Origin: Chara braunii
Lineage: Eukaryota > Streptophyta > Charophyceae > Charales > Characeae
Length of the DNA: 38,599 nt
Direction: 5' to 3'
NCBI GenBank assembly: GCA_003427395.1
Contig: BFEA01000068.1
Location: forward strand, 3,281,451-3,320,049
The notes beneath the pieces are model-generated. The model made no database searches, had not been told where the DNA came from, and was given only the letters and a program-made list of their open reading frames with translations. Positions within the stretch are counted from its first letter, which is position 1; every line of letters starts with the position of its first letter. Positions 9,450-21,979 of this stretch are shown here, piece by piece. The position numbers were made by a program, and so were the translations under genes.

Positions 9450-12139
9450 CACAAAAAAAATATCAATCAATCATACGTATATATATACATAATATGGATC
9501 GTGCACAGGCCAAGGCCCCAAGGATAAGGCAGACCTAGGATACCTGCACCTGGCTCATTCCCGAACAGCAGTGGTACCAGTGTTATAGGACAGGCATAGG
9601 CCCAGCATACCGGATGTCGAACCAACCGATGTAGTAAGACCCTCAACAAGGCCCTCATCTTGAGAGGAAAAAAAACAGTACCTCAGCCGATTGAAAATTA
9701 CCACAATTATCAGTGATGTTATCAAATCATGTGTCACACTCACAATCGGTACCATCTTACTGTTTACTGTAGCAAGAAAGAAGGTCATAGGACTCACTGT
9801 CATAACCAGGTATCGTATCCCTAGGCCAGTTACCGTAACCTAGGCCAATGTCGTGGGACAACTATGACAATCACGATTTGTGTCATGAAAAAAAATATTG
9901 TGGTCTGATATTTGATATCATTGAGTAAGCAACCACAACCACAAATCTGTGTCGCTGAACCGTTCCTATATCCAAGGACTAGCACTGTTGAGCGTTGTGT
10001 CCAAATAAATTTTGTTCAATTCGGTGTCGTAACCAGATATTTGTATAGTTTCCGTCACAATCGTTGACGAGAGCATCTCAGTCTCGTGTCCCGCATTGTT
10101 CATACCAGAATAAAACCCTCACCCCACTCGCAGCACAAAGTAGCAACCCGCAGCAAACACTCAGTCCCGCGCGGCACTCGGCAACTCTCACATGCACAAA
10201 TATAAGGGGGTCATAATAGAGGAGTAGTAAATACGACAAAAATCAGGGTTCGTGCAGCGAAGATCGTGATAAAGCAAAAACATCTCGAATAGCAAGTAAT
10301 CATTTATTTTTAGTTTATTTTTATCATTTTTTATTATTATTAAATTAAATAAAATTGAGGCCTCATTTTCACGTCAACTAGGCAGGGTAGAAAATGCCAC
10401 TTGAAGGCTTGCGTACATATTCTCGTTGAAATGCCTGTTGGTTCGAAAACAGGCTCGGAACAGACGAAAAAAGTGGGCGTTAGGACCAGTAGAAGTGACA
10501 CGTCCAATTATCTAAGTTTAAGGGTTAATATTAGTAGGCGGTTCAGGAAAATTCAGGGTTCAACTCGAATACCCCAAATTTACCCGATGCATTTGGCAAA
10601 AATACCCAAAGAAAATCATTTAGCCGCTCGGTCAAATGCTCAATTCTCTCCATTTCGGGTGCTCGATTGCTTTTGGATGCCCGACAATATCTCCCTCATC
10701 TTCCTCACGCCCTTTTCTCTTATGCTCTACTACCCGTCATTCCGCCTTTATTCCCCTTCACTCTAATCGTCAATGAACATAATGGATACTTCAACCAAGT
10801 TACTGTAGAATCAGAGTTGGTGAAGAACCATCGGGAATCAACGTGCGAACAACCGAGTCCTGACTACGGAACATACACCACGAGGACGAGTACGACGAAC
10901 ACCAGCACAAGCAGAATCCTTAGCTGCGAAAATAACAATTAACCTCAACAAAGTCACGAATCCGATGGCGAAAACGATGCCACCGAATTAAAGAAAACAA
11001 CCACAAATTAGTGGAGAAGAAGAGAACGATTTGCCAAAGACCGAAAGTGAATCCCCCCACCAGGACTTGGGGATGTGCAGCGCCCTGGTGAGAGTGAATC
11101 TACCGCTCGAATATGGAAAGGTACACTGCCACGACGTGCATTAAGACACATGATATCCACGACAAGAAGACGAGCACAATGTCAAAGGCAAACGACATAT
11201 TGATGATGACGAACACAAGGGTGACTCAATGACGAAGGCATTCTCAACGAAGTGGCAGTGAGGCAACAGAATGACGAGAGTTGCGACGACAGACTGATGA
11301 ACGTGAAAACAAGTGTTGTTGGGTTCGCGAGCACTTTAAGACAGCACGAGCAGTAGCGAGATTATTTGGGAAGACGACAATCAGGACCACGAGAGATCAC
11401 GATAACGAGCAAGGGCATCATATCCGTCCCTCATTAAGTGTGCAAAAATTAAAATGAATCTTCCCCTGGAACATGGGAAAACACACCACTAAAATTGCAC
11501 CTAAAAAAAACTTTACCCTTTCACGCATGTGCGCACAAGAAAAACTAACCATTAAGTTCTAAATCTAACCGCGCCATCGAATCCACCCTGTCTCCAAACC
11601 CCTATTTCTTATCTTTCCTCACACGATTTCGTTAGGAATCAGACGAGATAATCGATTGCCACCCCTTTCATATTTGTCACCACCATCTCTCTGCGCAACA
11701 CTTTCTCCTACTAACTCCCTATCTTCTAACTTCCTAACCGGATTGACTTCAAATCTGGGGTTGCCCACCCCGAAAACCCCTATCTACATTCGTCCCCACC
11801 ATCCTCGTTTTTCACCAAGAAACGAGCGAGGAATGGCTATCTCCTCCACCATATACCGCTCTACCTCGTCGCTACCTTCTTCCCTGTTTTATGCGCACCT
11901 GGCTCAACTACGCATCCAGGTTCGTCTTCAACCTCAACAACTCTCGCTATCCTATGGTAAACTTCAGAGGAAACTAGCTACTCGACGGTTCGATTAGTCT
12001 TTCGCCCCTATACTGAAGTCCATCGAACAATTTACACGTTAGTATCGTTGCACGCCTCCACTAGAGTCTGCCCTTGCCTCACACTGCTCGACATAGTTCC
12101 CATCTTTCGGGTCTCAACAGGCATTCTCACAGTCAAAAC
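9450..12139. other. long stretch without recognisable gene
   Basis: It contains a short (TA)n near 9478-9490, an A/T-rich tract at about 10298-10358, and two copies of a short motif shared with 32.64 kb (at about 11098-11134 and 11460-11494). Reading frames of 90-120 codons around 10401-10942 and 11656-11997 show no domain I recognise. The sequence has a decayed-transposon look. Confidence 0.45.
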
Positions 12140-13391
12140 TCTCACATTAGATCATGGGTGGCGGACGGTACACCCGCAAAGGGCTCTCAACACTCAGGTT
12201 TTTTCAGCCTTGTGGGTAAGCACCCACCAACTCCTATGTACGTTCAACTCTTTGGTCTGTGTCTTGCCAGGAACACAATCGGCTCGCCAAAAGCGGGACG
12301 TGCTCAAGGTCCTCGATTGTTGTAACGACCGCCCGTCAGGCTTTCAACCGCTCCCCATTGCAACGTCGGCCACAACAGCCCATACCGGCAGGCACCCCAC
12401 TTCCAATAATGAGGGCGATAACGTTGAGATACCATCATTGGGTTGGCCGGCCTGGTCAATTCAAGAAATATTTTAGCGTTACCTATTAAGTTTCATAATC
12501 ATAGTCGAACTCGGGTTTGTATTTCAACAGTCCAGTGATGTACCAACAAAGCTAAGCCCGTTGATTCCACCGTCGGTCTCGGAACCGGTGTCGGGCTGGT
12601 ACCGTGTCCATAAAAAATTTGGACCAATATTTGAATAAATAAATAAACAAATCGGAGAAGAGCAAAGGGAAGGGACCGTTGGGACCTCCTTGGTCCTGCC
12701 AATCGGGCCCATGGTCGGGAATCGTGCAAAGACGAAGGAGGATAACCCCGACGGGCCTTCAACACCTCAGTTTTCCTTTATGTTGCTCCACCACTCCATC
12801 GTCATTGCTCACTAGCACTAGCGTTGATCTTCATACCTCTGTAATAACAGTCCCACAACGTGACCAATAATGCTAGGCCCAAGGCTGGGAAAGCATTTTG
12901 CAGCTTTAATATAAGTGATATCGGCATCGTGCCTGCGTCTGCGAAATGTACAGAGGTCACACCTCTGCCTATCATTCGAACCCCTCGGTCGGAGTACTCT
13001 CGCACACGTTATGTATGGGTCTGGGCTATGATCGCTATCAGCATACCGCCCACTGCTCTGGTGGTATGCCACCCCCATCCTTAGGTGCCTCGCATGCCTA
13101 AGCCTCAAAGAATTGTGGTATGACCGCTGGACATACCACGCACGCCGCCCGACATGGGTGAAAAAACAACTTTTTCCTCTGCGCACACGGTTCGCTGCCC
13201 ACATCCGCAGCCAAACACGCGAGCGTCAACACTCCACTTATCCACACCTTGGCGCGAGTTTCAAGCTCGATAATCGCAGCAACGGATGTGCCTCGGCTAC
13301 AAAGGACACTGTCAATTGCGAATAGTGTTGTACCGGGTATGACTTGCAAAAAGACAGACCAAATACACTTGTAAGGGTATTTAGTACGACA
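12140..13391. mobile_element. diverged dispersed repeat, copy A (possible solo LTR, minus orientation)
   Basis: Blocks recur in the same order at 30.42-31.35 kb: TGGCGGACGGTACACCCGCA, CCTTGTGGGTAAGCACCCACC, AACGTGACCAATAATG with GCCCAAGGCTGG, and a terminal GACTTGCAAAAAGACAG followed by CACTTGTAAGGGTAT. Read on the minus strand the unit begins TGTCGTACTAAATACCC, an LTR-like start at 13391. A near-perfect palindrome (about 13361-13382) lies just inside that edge. The other edge is not sharp. No coding domain is recognised. I infer an LTR or other non-coding part of a retrotransposon family. Confidence 0.55.
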
Positions 13392-16300
13392 GTTCTGACC
13401 TAGTGGACAAGATTGGTATCCTCTAGCATATGAAGATTATGTATAAAAAAACTTCTTTTCCATATTATGTGTGCTCAATATTAATTTTATCATGATAAGT
13501 TTATGATTTGACAATGAGTCTGCCTTGATTGTAACTTCAGCTACTAAGTGTCGACTCTCTTGCTTTGTCGGTATAATATCAAGTTTTCATTTGATGAATA
13601 TTTTTACTTCAAAAAGGTCCGATGAGATTCAAGTAAAGACTTTTGCAAATTGGTGCATATTCTATAGGAATAAAAAAAAATGTTCTATTAATGAAATATG
13701 AGAGGGTTAATGATTTATTGGGATGTAATAAGGTGGTAAGGGAGTCGAGTACATGTATAAGGATTGTGTTTTAGTCCCACCCAATAATTAGGGATCTTAC
13801 ATGCCGAATTTGATCTCCAATGAAGAAGAGAATGTATTTTTATGGTTATGACATAAGGGGATGCATACCGATATAAAGCACTGTGATTGATTGCTGATGT
13901 GCATAATGACCCATACATATAGACATTGAAAGTTCTCCTTAACTTCACTTACACGAGTTTTCAATTTTATGTGGATTAGTACAACTAGGTTCCCTTTTAT
14001 GTCTTAAGTTGATACTTAAAGGATAGAGGATAAATTGTTCTCTTATAACTTCATTTTTGGATCATGATGTTAATAATGTTAGATGTGATCAATTACTTCA
14101 GTGAAGATTTTTATATCTTCCACAAAAATCAACTGGCAACAAACATTTCAATAAGGGATATGTAACTTATAGTTTAATTTCAACTTTTGTATTCATCTCA
14201 ATCTTGATAGGCGTAATTGCATAACTGATGAACCTTGGGTTTTCAAACATAGTTTGAGTATTTTAGCGACCTTTATGGACTCAAGTACAACATGAAAAGA
14301 TTAACATAGCAACAACCTCATATTTAATCACCGAGTGTGGAGTGAATTTTTTTTTTTTTTAACTAAACATTAGACGCTCAATATATACTATTGTTTGTAA
14401 TAAGAGGATTCAACCCCCGAGTTTGTGCCACTTTCAAACATAGGTTGTAAATCAAATGAGTTTCACTAGAATAACCTTGCCTTTTGTGCAACATGATAAA
14501 CAAGGATGAAATGAGTCATATAAAATATTTGTTAGTAAAACATAAGTGAATTGTTATGTATGATTGATAACATGAAGGATTTTCTATTCACATCTCTCAT
14601 TACCAATTGGAAAAAATAAATATTTTTCACCTACTTCGTCTTCACCTCTTCATTGAGGTGTATTGTCTCACAATATCCCTTATTTAATGTACGTTATATG
14701 AGATATCATTTTTTAAGTTTCTCGATCTCTTTCCGCAATTATTTTATTTCCTTTTGATTTATATTGCCCCTTGCTTTATTAAAAAGAATACTCACAAACT
14801 TGCAACAAATGATTGTCAATTGTTTCACCAATCCTTACTTGTAGCTCGCTATACTCTTTTAACTTTGTAGATTCGTTTTTTCAATTTGTTCGTCATTTAA
14901 GCTTACATTGTTTTTTCTTTTAATTTTGTATTGCTTATCCTCGTTTGTCAATCTCGTTGCCAAGTATATTATTTGTTTTTCACCATCTCATGCCAGATAA
15001 TATTTCAGACATGTTTGTGTCACTATTAATAGAACAAAACAAAATGAAGAACTCATGTCTGAGAACATGATGCAGTGGATTATACTTGCTAATAGAAAAT
15101 GAGGGTAACATTTTTGTTAGTCATTATTTTATTTACGTAATTTTTTCAAGTTTAAGGATATTCATAAGAGAAATGTTTCCGCACTTCACAAATCTAAGAA
15201 GTTTCTTACGGAACGGTTAGTTCTTATATATAAATGAGGCAAGGTGTGTGTAAAAGGTAGTCACTTACCTATAGTTTTAACCCTTATAGAGATTTTGTCT
15301 TTTTGTTATAAATCGTAAACTCACAAACAGACAAAGCACAAATTTCAAAGTCTTCCAAGGGTCATGTAATAACAGAGTTAAGGATGCAAAACCAAAATGC
15401 AACAGAAAAAATTCCTAGAATTAATTAATCATTCTATAGTAAAGTTACATTCTAAATTTTAAAATTTCATTCCATCTTCAAAATGTTATTTCAATTTTAA
15501 ATTTTTTCGTCTTACTTGAAAGTTTTCCTTCCAAAAATGGGGTATTCCTTCTTGTTTGAACTTAATGTTATAGATGGAATGAAAATGTGGATGATTTCAT
15601 AAAATATTTTAATTGGATTGTTAGTCCAAGTAAGGATTTTAAGTCATAAATAGGTTAATCGAATATAATTAAAAGATATTTGCTGTAGTAGAATAAAAAT
15701 TTAATTAAAACATTTCATAAACTCGTCCAGACTTTCATTCTATCGTGAACAAATAGATGTAGTTGGAATGAAAAACTCATATTTAAACAATAACTTATAA
15801 ACAAAACAGGAGATTTTAGAAATAGCAAATGTTGTAAGAGTTGATAAATTATACTTTGATTAAAAAAAATGAAAGAGCAGCTGTAAAATTGGAACGTGAT
15901 AAACACATAACAACTTGAAAAGAAAAGAAAAAAAAACACGATCCAATGAAAAGAGGTTAAAAGAAAAAAAACATAACAAATGGAACAGAAATAAAAATGA
16001 GAAAAAAATGAAGTTTGTAAAGACAAGGAGAGTATTATATGCACAATTAAAACCTCTCAATGTGATAGATGCAACAAAGTCACTGGAAGTGTTTGTGCCT
16101 CAACCATAATGCAGCACAACCATAAGTATAACCTGACTTGCTTAGAACCTGCTAGAGACAATCAAGTGGTGGTGACAATAGTATCATGATACAATAATGG
16201 TGGTTTGGTTCGTCTGATCGTCAAGCCAACCACCATCTGGATTATTTCATTGATTGGTGAGGTTTTGCAACGAAGAAGAAAGACCTTCGTGGATCCTGGC

Positions 16301-16440
16301 CGAAGGAAGGCTCTTGTTCGTCTTCTGTAATAAGAATCAAACAAACTTATTTCTCAGTTTTCTTTTTCCTTTGTCTCGATCTCTTTGCTTCACTTTCTCT
16401 ATTTTTCTGCTCGCTTTTTATCACTTTACTCTATATACAT
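13392..16440. other. AT-rich block without recognisable gene
   Basis: The base composition shifts sharply to A/T just after the dispersed repeat and stays so to about 16.1 kb. There are many homopolymer runs and stop codons in all frames, including a T run near 14348-14360. It could be old intergenic DNA or deeply decayed transposon sequence. No RNA gene is seen. Confidence 0.5.
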
Positions 16441-16454
16441 GGAAAGCACCCACC

Positions 16455-16492
16455 ACCTGGGGCCGGGTCCCACTGTCTTCGTGTAGTTGTAG
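16455..16492 (+). repeat. short repeat shared with 33.31-33.36 kb
   Basis: CTGGGGCCGGGTCCCACTGT and the following CGTGTAGTTGTAG match the minus strand near 33360-33315, where it reads CAGGGGCCGGGTCCCACTGT and CGTGTGGTTGTAG. About 40 bp are shared. The parent element is unidentified. Confidence 0.65.
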
Positions 16493-16763
16493 CTAACAAC
16501 ACAGTGTGACAACGTGGGTAGGCACGCACGTGGCATTTGACGACGAAGATTTTGCGTCGATGGTGTCAGTCAATCGTCAGCCTCGATCATACTGTTCTTG
16601 GCCGGTTGGGAGGCTAATGGTACTAGGCGCAGGGGGTGTCCATATATGCATCGCATACCCGTAAACACGATGCAAACACAAGGCCTCCACCCTGTAAGTG
16701 TATCATCCCCTTTGATAAGCCAAATTCAGAATGGTGCACCTTCACATACCCTTTGGAGTAAAA

Positions 16764-16768
16764 TCTAC

Positions 16769-16803
<35 letters not shown>

Positions 16804-16811
16804 CTACATTA
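16764..16811 (+). repeat. poly(A) run flanked by a 9-bp direct repeat
   Basis: TCTACATTA at 16764-16772 and again at 16803-16811 bracket about 28 A followed by CC. This is the layout of a retroposition target duplication around a tail with no body. Confidence 0.6.
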
Positions 16812-18299
16812 TGTCGCGATGACGAGCCTGAATGAGAAAGGACTAAAAGGAAGCCGGATATGGATTTATTGCATGAAAAATCTGTATTTTTACGAATGTC
16901 CTTGCATTTTGATCATTTTGACTCGCGCAGCCGACTGGCGACCACAGGGAAATTCTTAAGCACAACGTTTACAATTTTAGATGTATTTCTTGGTTGAAGT
17001 TTTCTTTTAGAATTTTCTTAATGCAAGCTCACAACTGATAGTTTGAAATTTGTATTTTTACACAAGACAGTTTCCCGCCCATGCCACGCGCACCAACTTC
17101 TTTTCTTTCTCGTCGTTAAACAAAAATAAGACACAGGTTACGAGATCGAATCCCTACGACGTTGTCGTTGTATTTGTCTTGCACAGTGTTCCCACGGTCA
17201 TTATCGTAACCCCCACGACCAAGGGTTGTGTGAAATTTCATAGTGTGTGGTCCCTACCGTGATTTGTAATGGATTGTTGAATCAAAATGGAGTGCATGCG
17301 TCATCCCAACCTTCTTTTTTTCGTTTTTTTTTTCTTCAAACTGCATTCATTACTCGTTGAAAGAATAGAGGGGGGGCGACCGATCCCCATAACAAGGCTC
17401 ATGTTGGAAGCATTACCCAGTTTCGCTTTTTACGGGACACATTTTGGAGCCGGTAAAAAGACACTCAATGCTACTTCTCCTTGTGGTTGGGGAATTCTGT
17501 AGACTCGGAGTTCTAAGAATAAAAAAACAGAATAGATAGGGAACAAAAAGAAGACGGAAAAGACACCCAGTTCCTACCGCCGTGACAAAAACCACTCCAA
17601 AACCCTTCCCTCGTTACCCTCTCCCTGTCACTCTCATCTACTACATTACTCTACACCCCTCTGACCTTGTCTAGGCCCCACACAGGTAAAACTGACCTAT
17701 CACGACTCGGCTTCTACTTGATCTCCTCTTTTCTTCCTACCAATGAGATAGCACCGGTCCTCCTGCGGACCCGATCAGGACCGAGAAGCCAAGTCCAACG
17801 AACAAACTCCCCCCATACCTTTCACACCCTCTCAAACCCTTTCATCTCTCTCATCCCTCCCAATACTCAAACCGCACTATCGAGATATTCCCCCTTCCTA
17901 CTCTCCTGCCCACAACCCCTTTTTGCCTTGCCCAGAACCTTCTATCCAGACCTCCAACTTTTCTCATAACAAGACCAAACGAATCAATAAACAGTCAAAT
18001 CGAGTCAAAACAAATCCCTTCCTACTTAAAGCACCTTCAATCCTGTCCATTCCCAAACCCAAACCCGCATTGTCCCATGTGAGACTCTCAATTGACTCCG
18101 TTTTTTTTTTTTTTTTAAACCGACCCAGGTTGCATGTGATAATGATAAGAGCATTCATCACTAGTAGCCCGGCTGCATACTTCATTCTATTGGTGGGGAG
18201 CTGCAACTGCTGGAAACCAGGTCCAACGTCCATGATACAAATGAATTACAATCATGGTTCGAAGAGAGAAGTGACAAAAAAATGACTGTCTCTTCAGCC
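16812..18299. other. no recognisable gene
   Basis: This is mixed-composition sequence. A pyrimidine-rich tract covers about 17600-17960, and a T run lies at about 18102-18116. No domain, RNA gene or repeat copy is recognised. Confidence 0.45.
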
Positions 18300-18309
18300 A
18301 AAATCTGAC

Positions 18310-19600
18310 CGCCAGATATTCCTTGTTGGAACTAGCAGCATTACCTCCTATCCTCCTCAAAGAAAACCTCATTCAAGCAGATACTCGCACCTCTCCATAC
18401 CTCATAGAAACCCTTGTATTGCAATGCAAGAAATAATTCAGATGGGATCATTCGATTAGCAAATATCTTTGCCTATAACTTGTAAACAACTGTTAATAAA
18501 GTTATTGGTCTGTAATTCCTGATGTTCGTTTTATCCTATGTAACACCGTGTTCGCGTTCGGAGGCGAACGCGAACATGTTCGCCCGAACGCGAACAAGCG
18601 CCCAAAATCCTCCGAACGCGAAATAAAAAATATTTATAAAAAAAAAAAACAATCTCAGAAAACTCTGGAAAACATATATGTTATGTCAAATAATAATACA
18701 AGCAACGTTTGCCCTGGAGTCATGTTCAAATCCGTAACCAATCATGAGTTAAAAATCAAAAACCGATTTTTTTTTTTTTTTTTTTTTTTTTACAAAAAAA
18801 AATTATGTTCGTCCGAACATGTTACCTAGCTGTTCGCGCGAACATGAAGGGGCGCGAACACGTTCGCCGTGCTACGCATGTCTTATCCCTTTTTTGTATA
18901 GTAGAGTAAGTATCCCTTGACTCACTATTTCACCTATCTTGTCTGACTCCCAAACCTCCTGACAGTATTTCATTAAGTCTGATGAAAAGGTGGGCCACAT
19001 AATTTTTCAAAACTCATTAGGAAGACCATCCACCCCCGGGGTCTTATCTTCCTCCATTTGTATTAAGGTCGTCCAAATTTCATCTTTGGTTAGTGATCTT
19101 TCTAGGATGTCACATTGCTCTTGAGTAATAGATTGGAAACGCGATTCTAGAAAAAGACGAATGACTTGGACGTCCTCCTAAAAGTAGGTAGGATCTTTGG
19201 ATGAACGTAATAATTCTTAAAAAAAATCGTAGGCTACTTTCAAACTCGTTGCAGAGGATGCAGACACCGAGGGGTGTTGGGAGACCTCATGATCCAATAA
19301 ACTTGCTATAGAAGAGTGCTTGGCTCGTGACTAAGCCATTGCAAAGAAAGATGTATTCATTTGTCCTTCAGATTCTGAAGAGAATTTTGACAACTTGCCT
19401 CTGATTAGTTGTCATTGCCAACGATGTTGTGCAAAGGTCAAAAGTTGGTTCCTGAGTTTCTGGATGTTGATAGTTTGGGAAAAATCATTTAGTTGTTCCT
19501 GAGATTCATAATTTAGAATTTGTTCCTGAATATGCATTTATTCTAAGTATTTCTTCTTTGCTTGTAATTTTGAATATTCATTACATTTTTTTGCTATGAA
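18310..19600 (-). pseudogene. reverse-transcriptase fragment of LINE-2, split by a MITE
   Basis: Reading the minus strand, ILTLLYKKG ends at the right edge of the MITE (about 18915-18889). NYRPITLLTVVYKL, a TAG stop and AKIFANRM resume on its left side (about 18515-18447). These are the RT fingers-region motifs of non-LTR retrotransposons (LLYKKGD...NWRPISLL in the intact relative at 36.8 kb). Upstream toward 19.6 kb the frames are broken. No catalytic ADD motif is visible, so the palm domain is absent or unrecognisable. It is non-functional. Confidence 0.7.
18536..18879. mobile_element. 344-bp hAT-like MITE inserted in LINE-2
   Basis: Both ends are made of repeated GTTCGCG/CGCGAAC motifs. 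The terminal segments CTATGTAACACCGTGTTCGCG (left, 21 bases starting 18536) and the complement of the right end (ATGCGTAGCACGG...) are imperfect inverted repeats. The flanks carry an 8-bp near-duplication: GTTTTATC (18528-18535) and GTCTTATC (18880-18887). The 8-bp size is typical of hAT elements. The middle is A/T-rich with a long T run (about 18767-18791). The insertion separates LLYKKG from NYRPITLL of the LINE reverse transcriptase, so it is younger than the LINE. Confidence 0.7.
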
Positions 19601-19613
19601 AACCAAACCATTA

Positions 19614-20540
19614 TTAAACCAGGAGATGTAAGAATTTTATCTCTTTCTCATCGAATTTCAATATTCCCATACATCTGCTAAGTATTTTATGAACTGATTG
19701 TGAGATAACAGAGATGGATTCAATTTTTAGAACCCCTTTCTTTGGTCCGGTTTCTTTTTGAGGGATAAAAGTATTGCACACATTTAGTGATCTGCACCAG
19801 TCCATGGACTCTATGGAAAAATTGTTGCCCCAATGAGAGCACTATCTTGATCTTCAGATATTAGAATTAAGTTTATTCTAGATCTAGATTGAAGTCGATT
19901 ACCTTGATTACGTATACAAGTGAATAGCCTTTCTCGAGGAAAAATTCTTCGATAGGAGACAAATAGTTGTTCATTCTCATACAAGGTTTGTATAATATTT
20001 TCATCCTCTTCTATATAAGGAGGACATGGAGAGGGAATCTTCCATCGATCGAGCCATCTATCCGGGGCAGCATTGAAATCCTCTGCCATAACTAAGGGAA
20101 TACCTTTCGAAATCTTCTTCCTAATGTCTTGAAAGAACCTGATCCTTTCTTCTATTTAATTAGGACCATATACATTAATTACACATAGGACATATGAATC
20201 AAGCATTAAGATAGCGGGTATCCAGCGGCCCTGCTCTTTATTGGCTACCCACTGGATTATTTATGCCGTAAAATCAGGTGGCACTCAAATCGCTACTCCT
20301 GCTTAGCCACTTCTTGGGGCTGGAGCACTAAGCTTATTAAACGGTCATTTGGTGTTATGGGCTCGAATATGAATGGGTTAGTTAGTTAAATGTGTTTCTT
20401 GTATGCATATAATGTCAGGTCATCCTCACTCCTTTCAGTTGTTCCAATATAGCCTTTATCTTTTCCGCATTTGTCGTAGCTAAACCATTCACGTTCAGAG
20501 ATCGGAGATCATGGTCTGCAGTTTTTGTTGCACGGTACTA
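19614..20540 (-). pseudogene. LINE-2 endonuclease (AP-endonuclease-like) remnant
   Basis: On the minus strand LNVNGLATTNAEKIKAILEQL (about 20495-20433) and ICIQETH (about 20410-20390) match the start of LINE endonucleases. MAEDFNAAPDRWLDRW (from 20089) corresponds to the GDFN catalytic block, with Gly replaced by Glu. SRINLILISED (about 19882-19850) corresponds to the SRID block, with Asp replaced by Asn. At least two frameshifts and several stops separate these pieces. Known role in the family: nicking target DNA for target-primed reverse transcription. Here the catalytic blocks are altered as well as interrupted. Confidence 0.7.
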
Positions 20541-20550
20541 GGATGGATTC

Positions 20551-20943
20551 TTACCGTAATATTGAATGGGAAAACCATCTCAGACCTATCTCTTTCTGTT
20601 CCTCAAAACGAACAAAAGTAACACTTTTCATCATATGTGCCTTGTCTCGTGCTTCTGTGATTGTCGCTTGTGGACCGGGATTATAATGTTTTACAAAGAA
20701 ATCACGCATGTCGTGTTTGAAAGTACGATCTCCTGCACTTAGGTAGTCAACGTATGTTGACCATCCTCTCAATGTGACTCCCCCATATTGGTCTTGACCG
20801 ATTGGTGAGAGGTTCACCTTCCATCTTTTTTTTTTTTTTCTCACCGGAATAATCAGATTACCTTTAGGCGGCGGTGGTCTAATCGCATGACCCCTTACCA
20901 GTACATGCCTCATTTTTTGCCTCTTACATGGGTTTTGTGTCAA
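20551..20943 (-). pseudogene. LINE-2 inter-domain fragment, 130 codons open
   Basis: This open stretch lies just upstream of the endonuclease remnant. It has a basic segment (PVRKKKKRWKVNLSPIG) and no domain I can name. Its position suggests the end of ORF1, or the ORF1-ORF2 junction of the LINE, rather than a separate gene. Confidence 0.35.
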
Positions 20944-21532
20944 CGGTGTAGGGAAGGAGACCAGCCCCCTCCTGTTAGGGTGGACACAGTGAAGGAGAGA
21001 AGTGATGTTGTTGTTGATGATTTTGCTAATTTATCTACTTTTGCGCATGTGTAGACCCATGTTGATCCGACAAGGGAAGGATCTGTGACGCAGGTGTCTT
21101 GGCATTGTGGAATGTCTGAGGTGACTTCAATTCTGTTCGGTCCTGAGACAACAGATTTACAGCAAGATCCTCCTCATATTGTACTCCATCCTTTTGTTGA
21201 TGAGGGAGACAATATTGCGTGATTGGTGACTGTTATTGGGTAGGCAACTCTTGTGGGGTCATGATGTGGTCCTCCTCAGTGGAGTTGGACTCTTGATGTT
21301 CCTGTAGCAGTTCATTCTTGTCAGTGGATCCTACTAGGTGGTTGTTTTGAATGATATCAGTATTATTAATATTTTTAACATTATTATTATTTTTTATTGT
21401 CTCCTGTGACATAGTTACTTCGCCATTAGTATCCCCATAAATTACTTGTCCCAGAGCTTATATCTCACTGTTTACTAGGGGGGGGGGCTCTTGAGCGGCC
21501 TGTCAGTTATTATCCACATAGATTATGCTTCC

Positions 21533-21979
21533 CTATGACTCCCCTTTGATATCTCCCTGGGCGAGGGACAGACGCCCTGGACCCGACTCCAACGGCCCCG
21601 GAGACTGCAACCGGGAGGGGACTTTGCCACCAATGTTTACTGTTACGAAAGTTGTTGTTATATCCCCTTCCCCTCCTTCTTCCTTGCTATCTTCTGGTGG
21701 AGGGAAAGGTGGTTGAAACATGGTCATTACCGCATTGAACATGCGTTGACTGGTTATCGTCCATTTAGCACCCGGAGGGAGCCCATCAGAGAGCACCCGT
21801 TTCAAGGAAGGACTAGCATTCATCAAGTTGATGAGTTGCACGTAAGAGGTATCCCAGAACTCAGTTGAAGTTGCTCCATATGTTTCTTTAAGCTGTTGGA
21901 ACAGCCATTCCACCAACTGTATCATTTTTTGTTCCACTAAGATGAGTTTTTCCTCTCCTGGGGGTGGGGCTTCAGCCAT
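21533..21979 (-). pseudogene. LINE-2 ORF1 C-terminal fragment
   Basis: An open stretch of 148 codons carries a plausible helical segment (KMIQLVEWLFQQLKETYG, then SYVQLINLMNASPSLKRVL) followed by a Pro/Gly-rich tail. It lies between the ORF1 RNA-binding part and the endonuclease on the same strand, so I read it as a piece of ORF1. No catalytic motif is seen. Confidence 0.4.
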
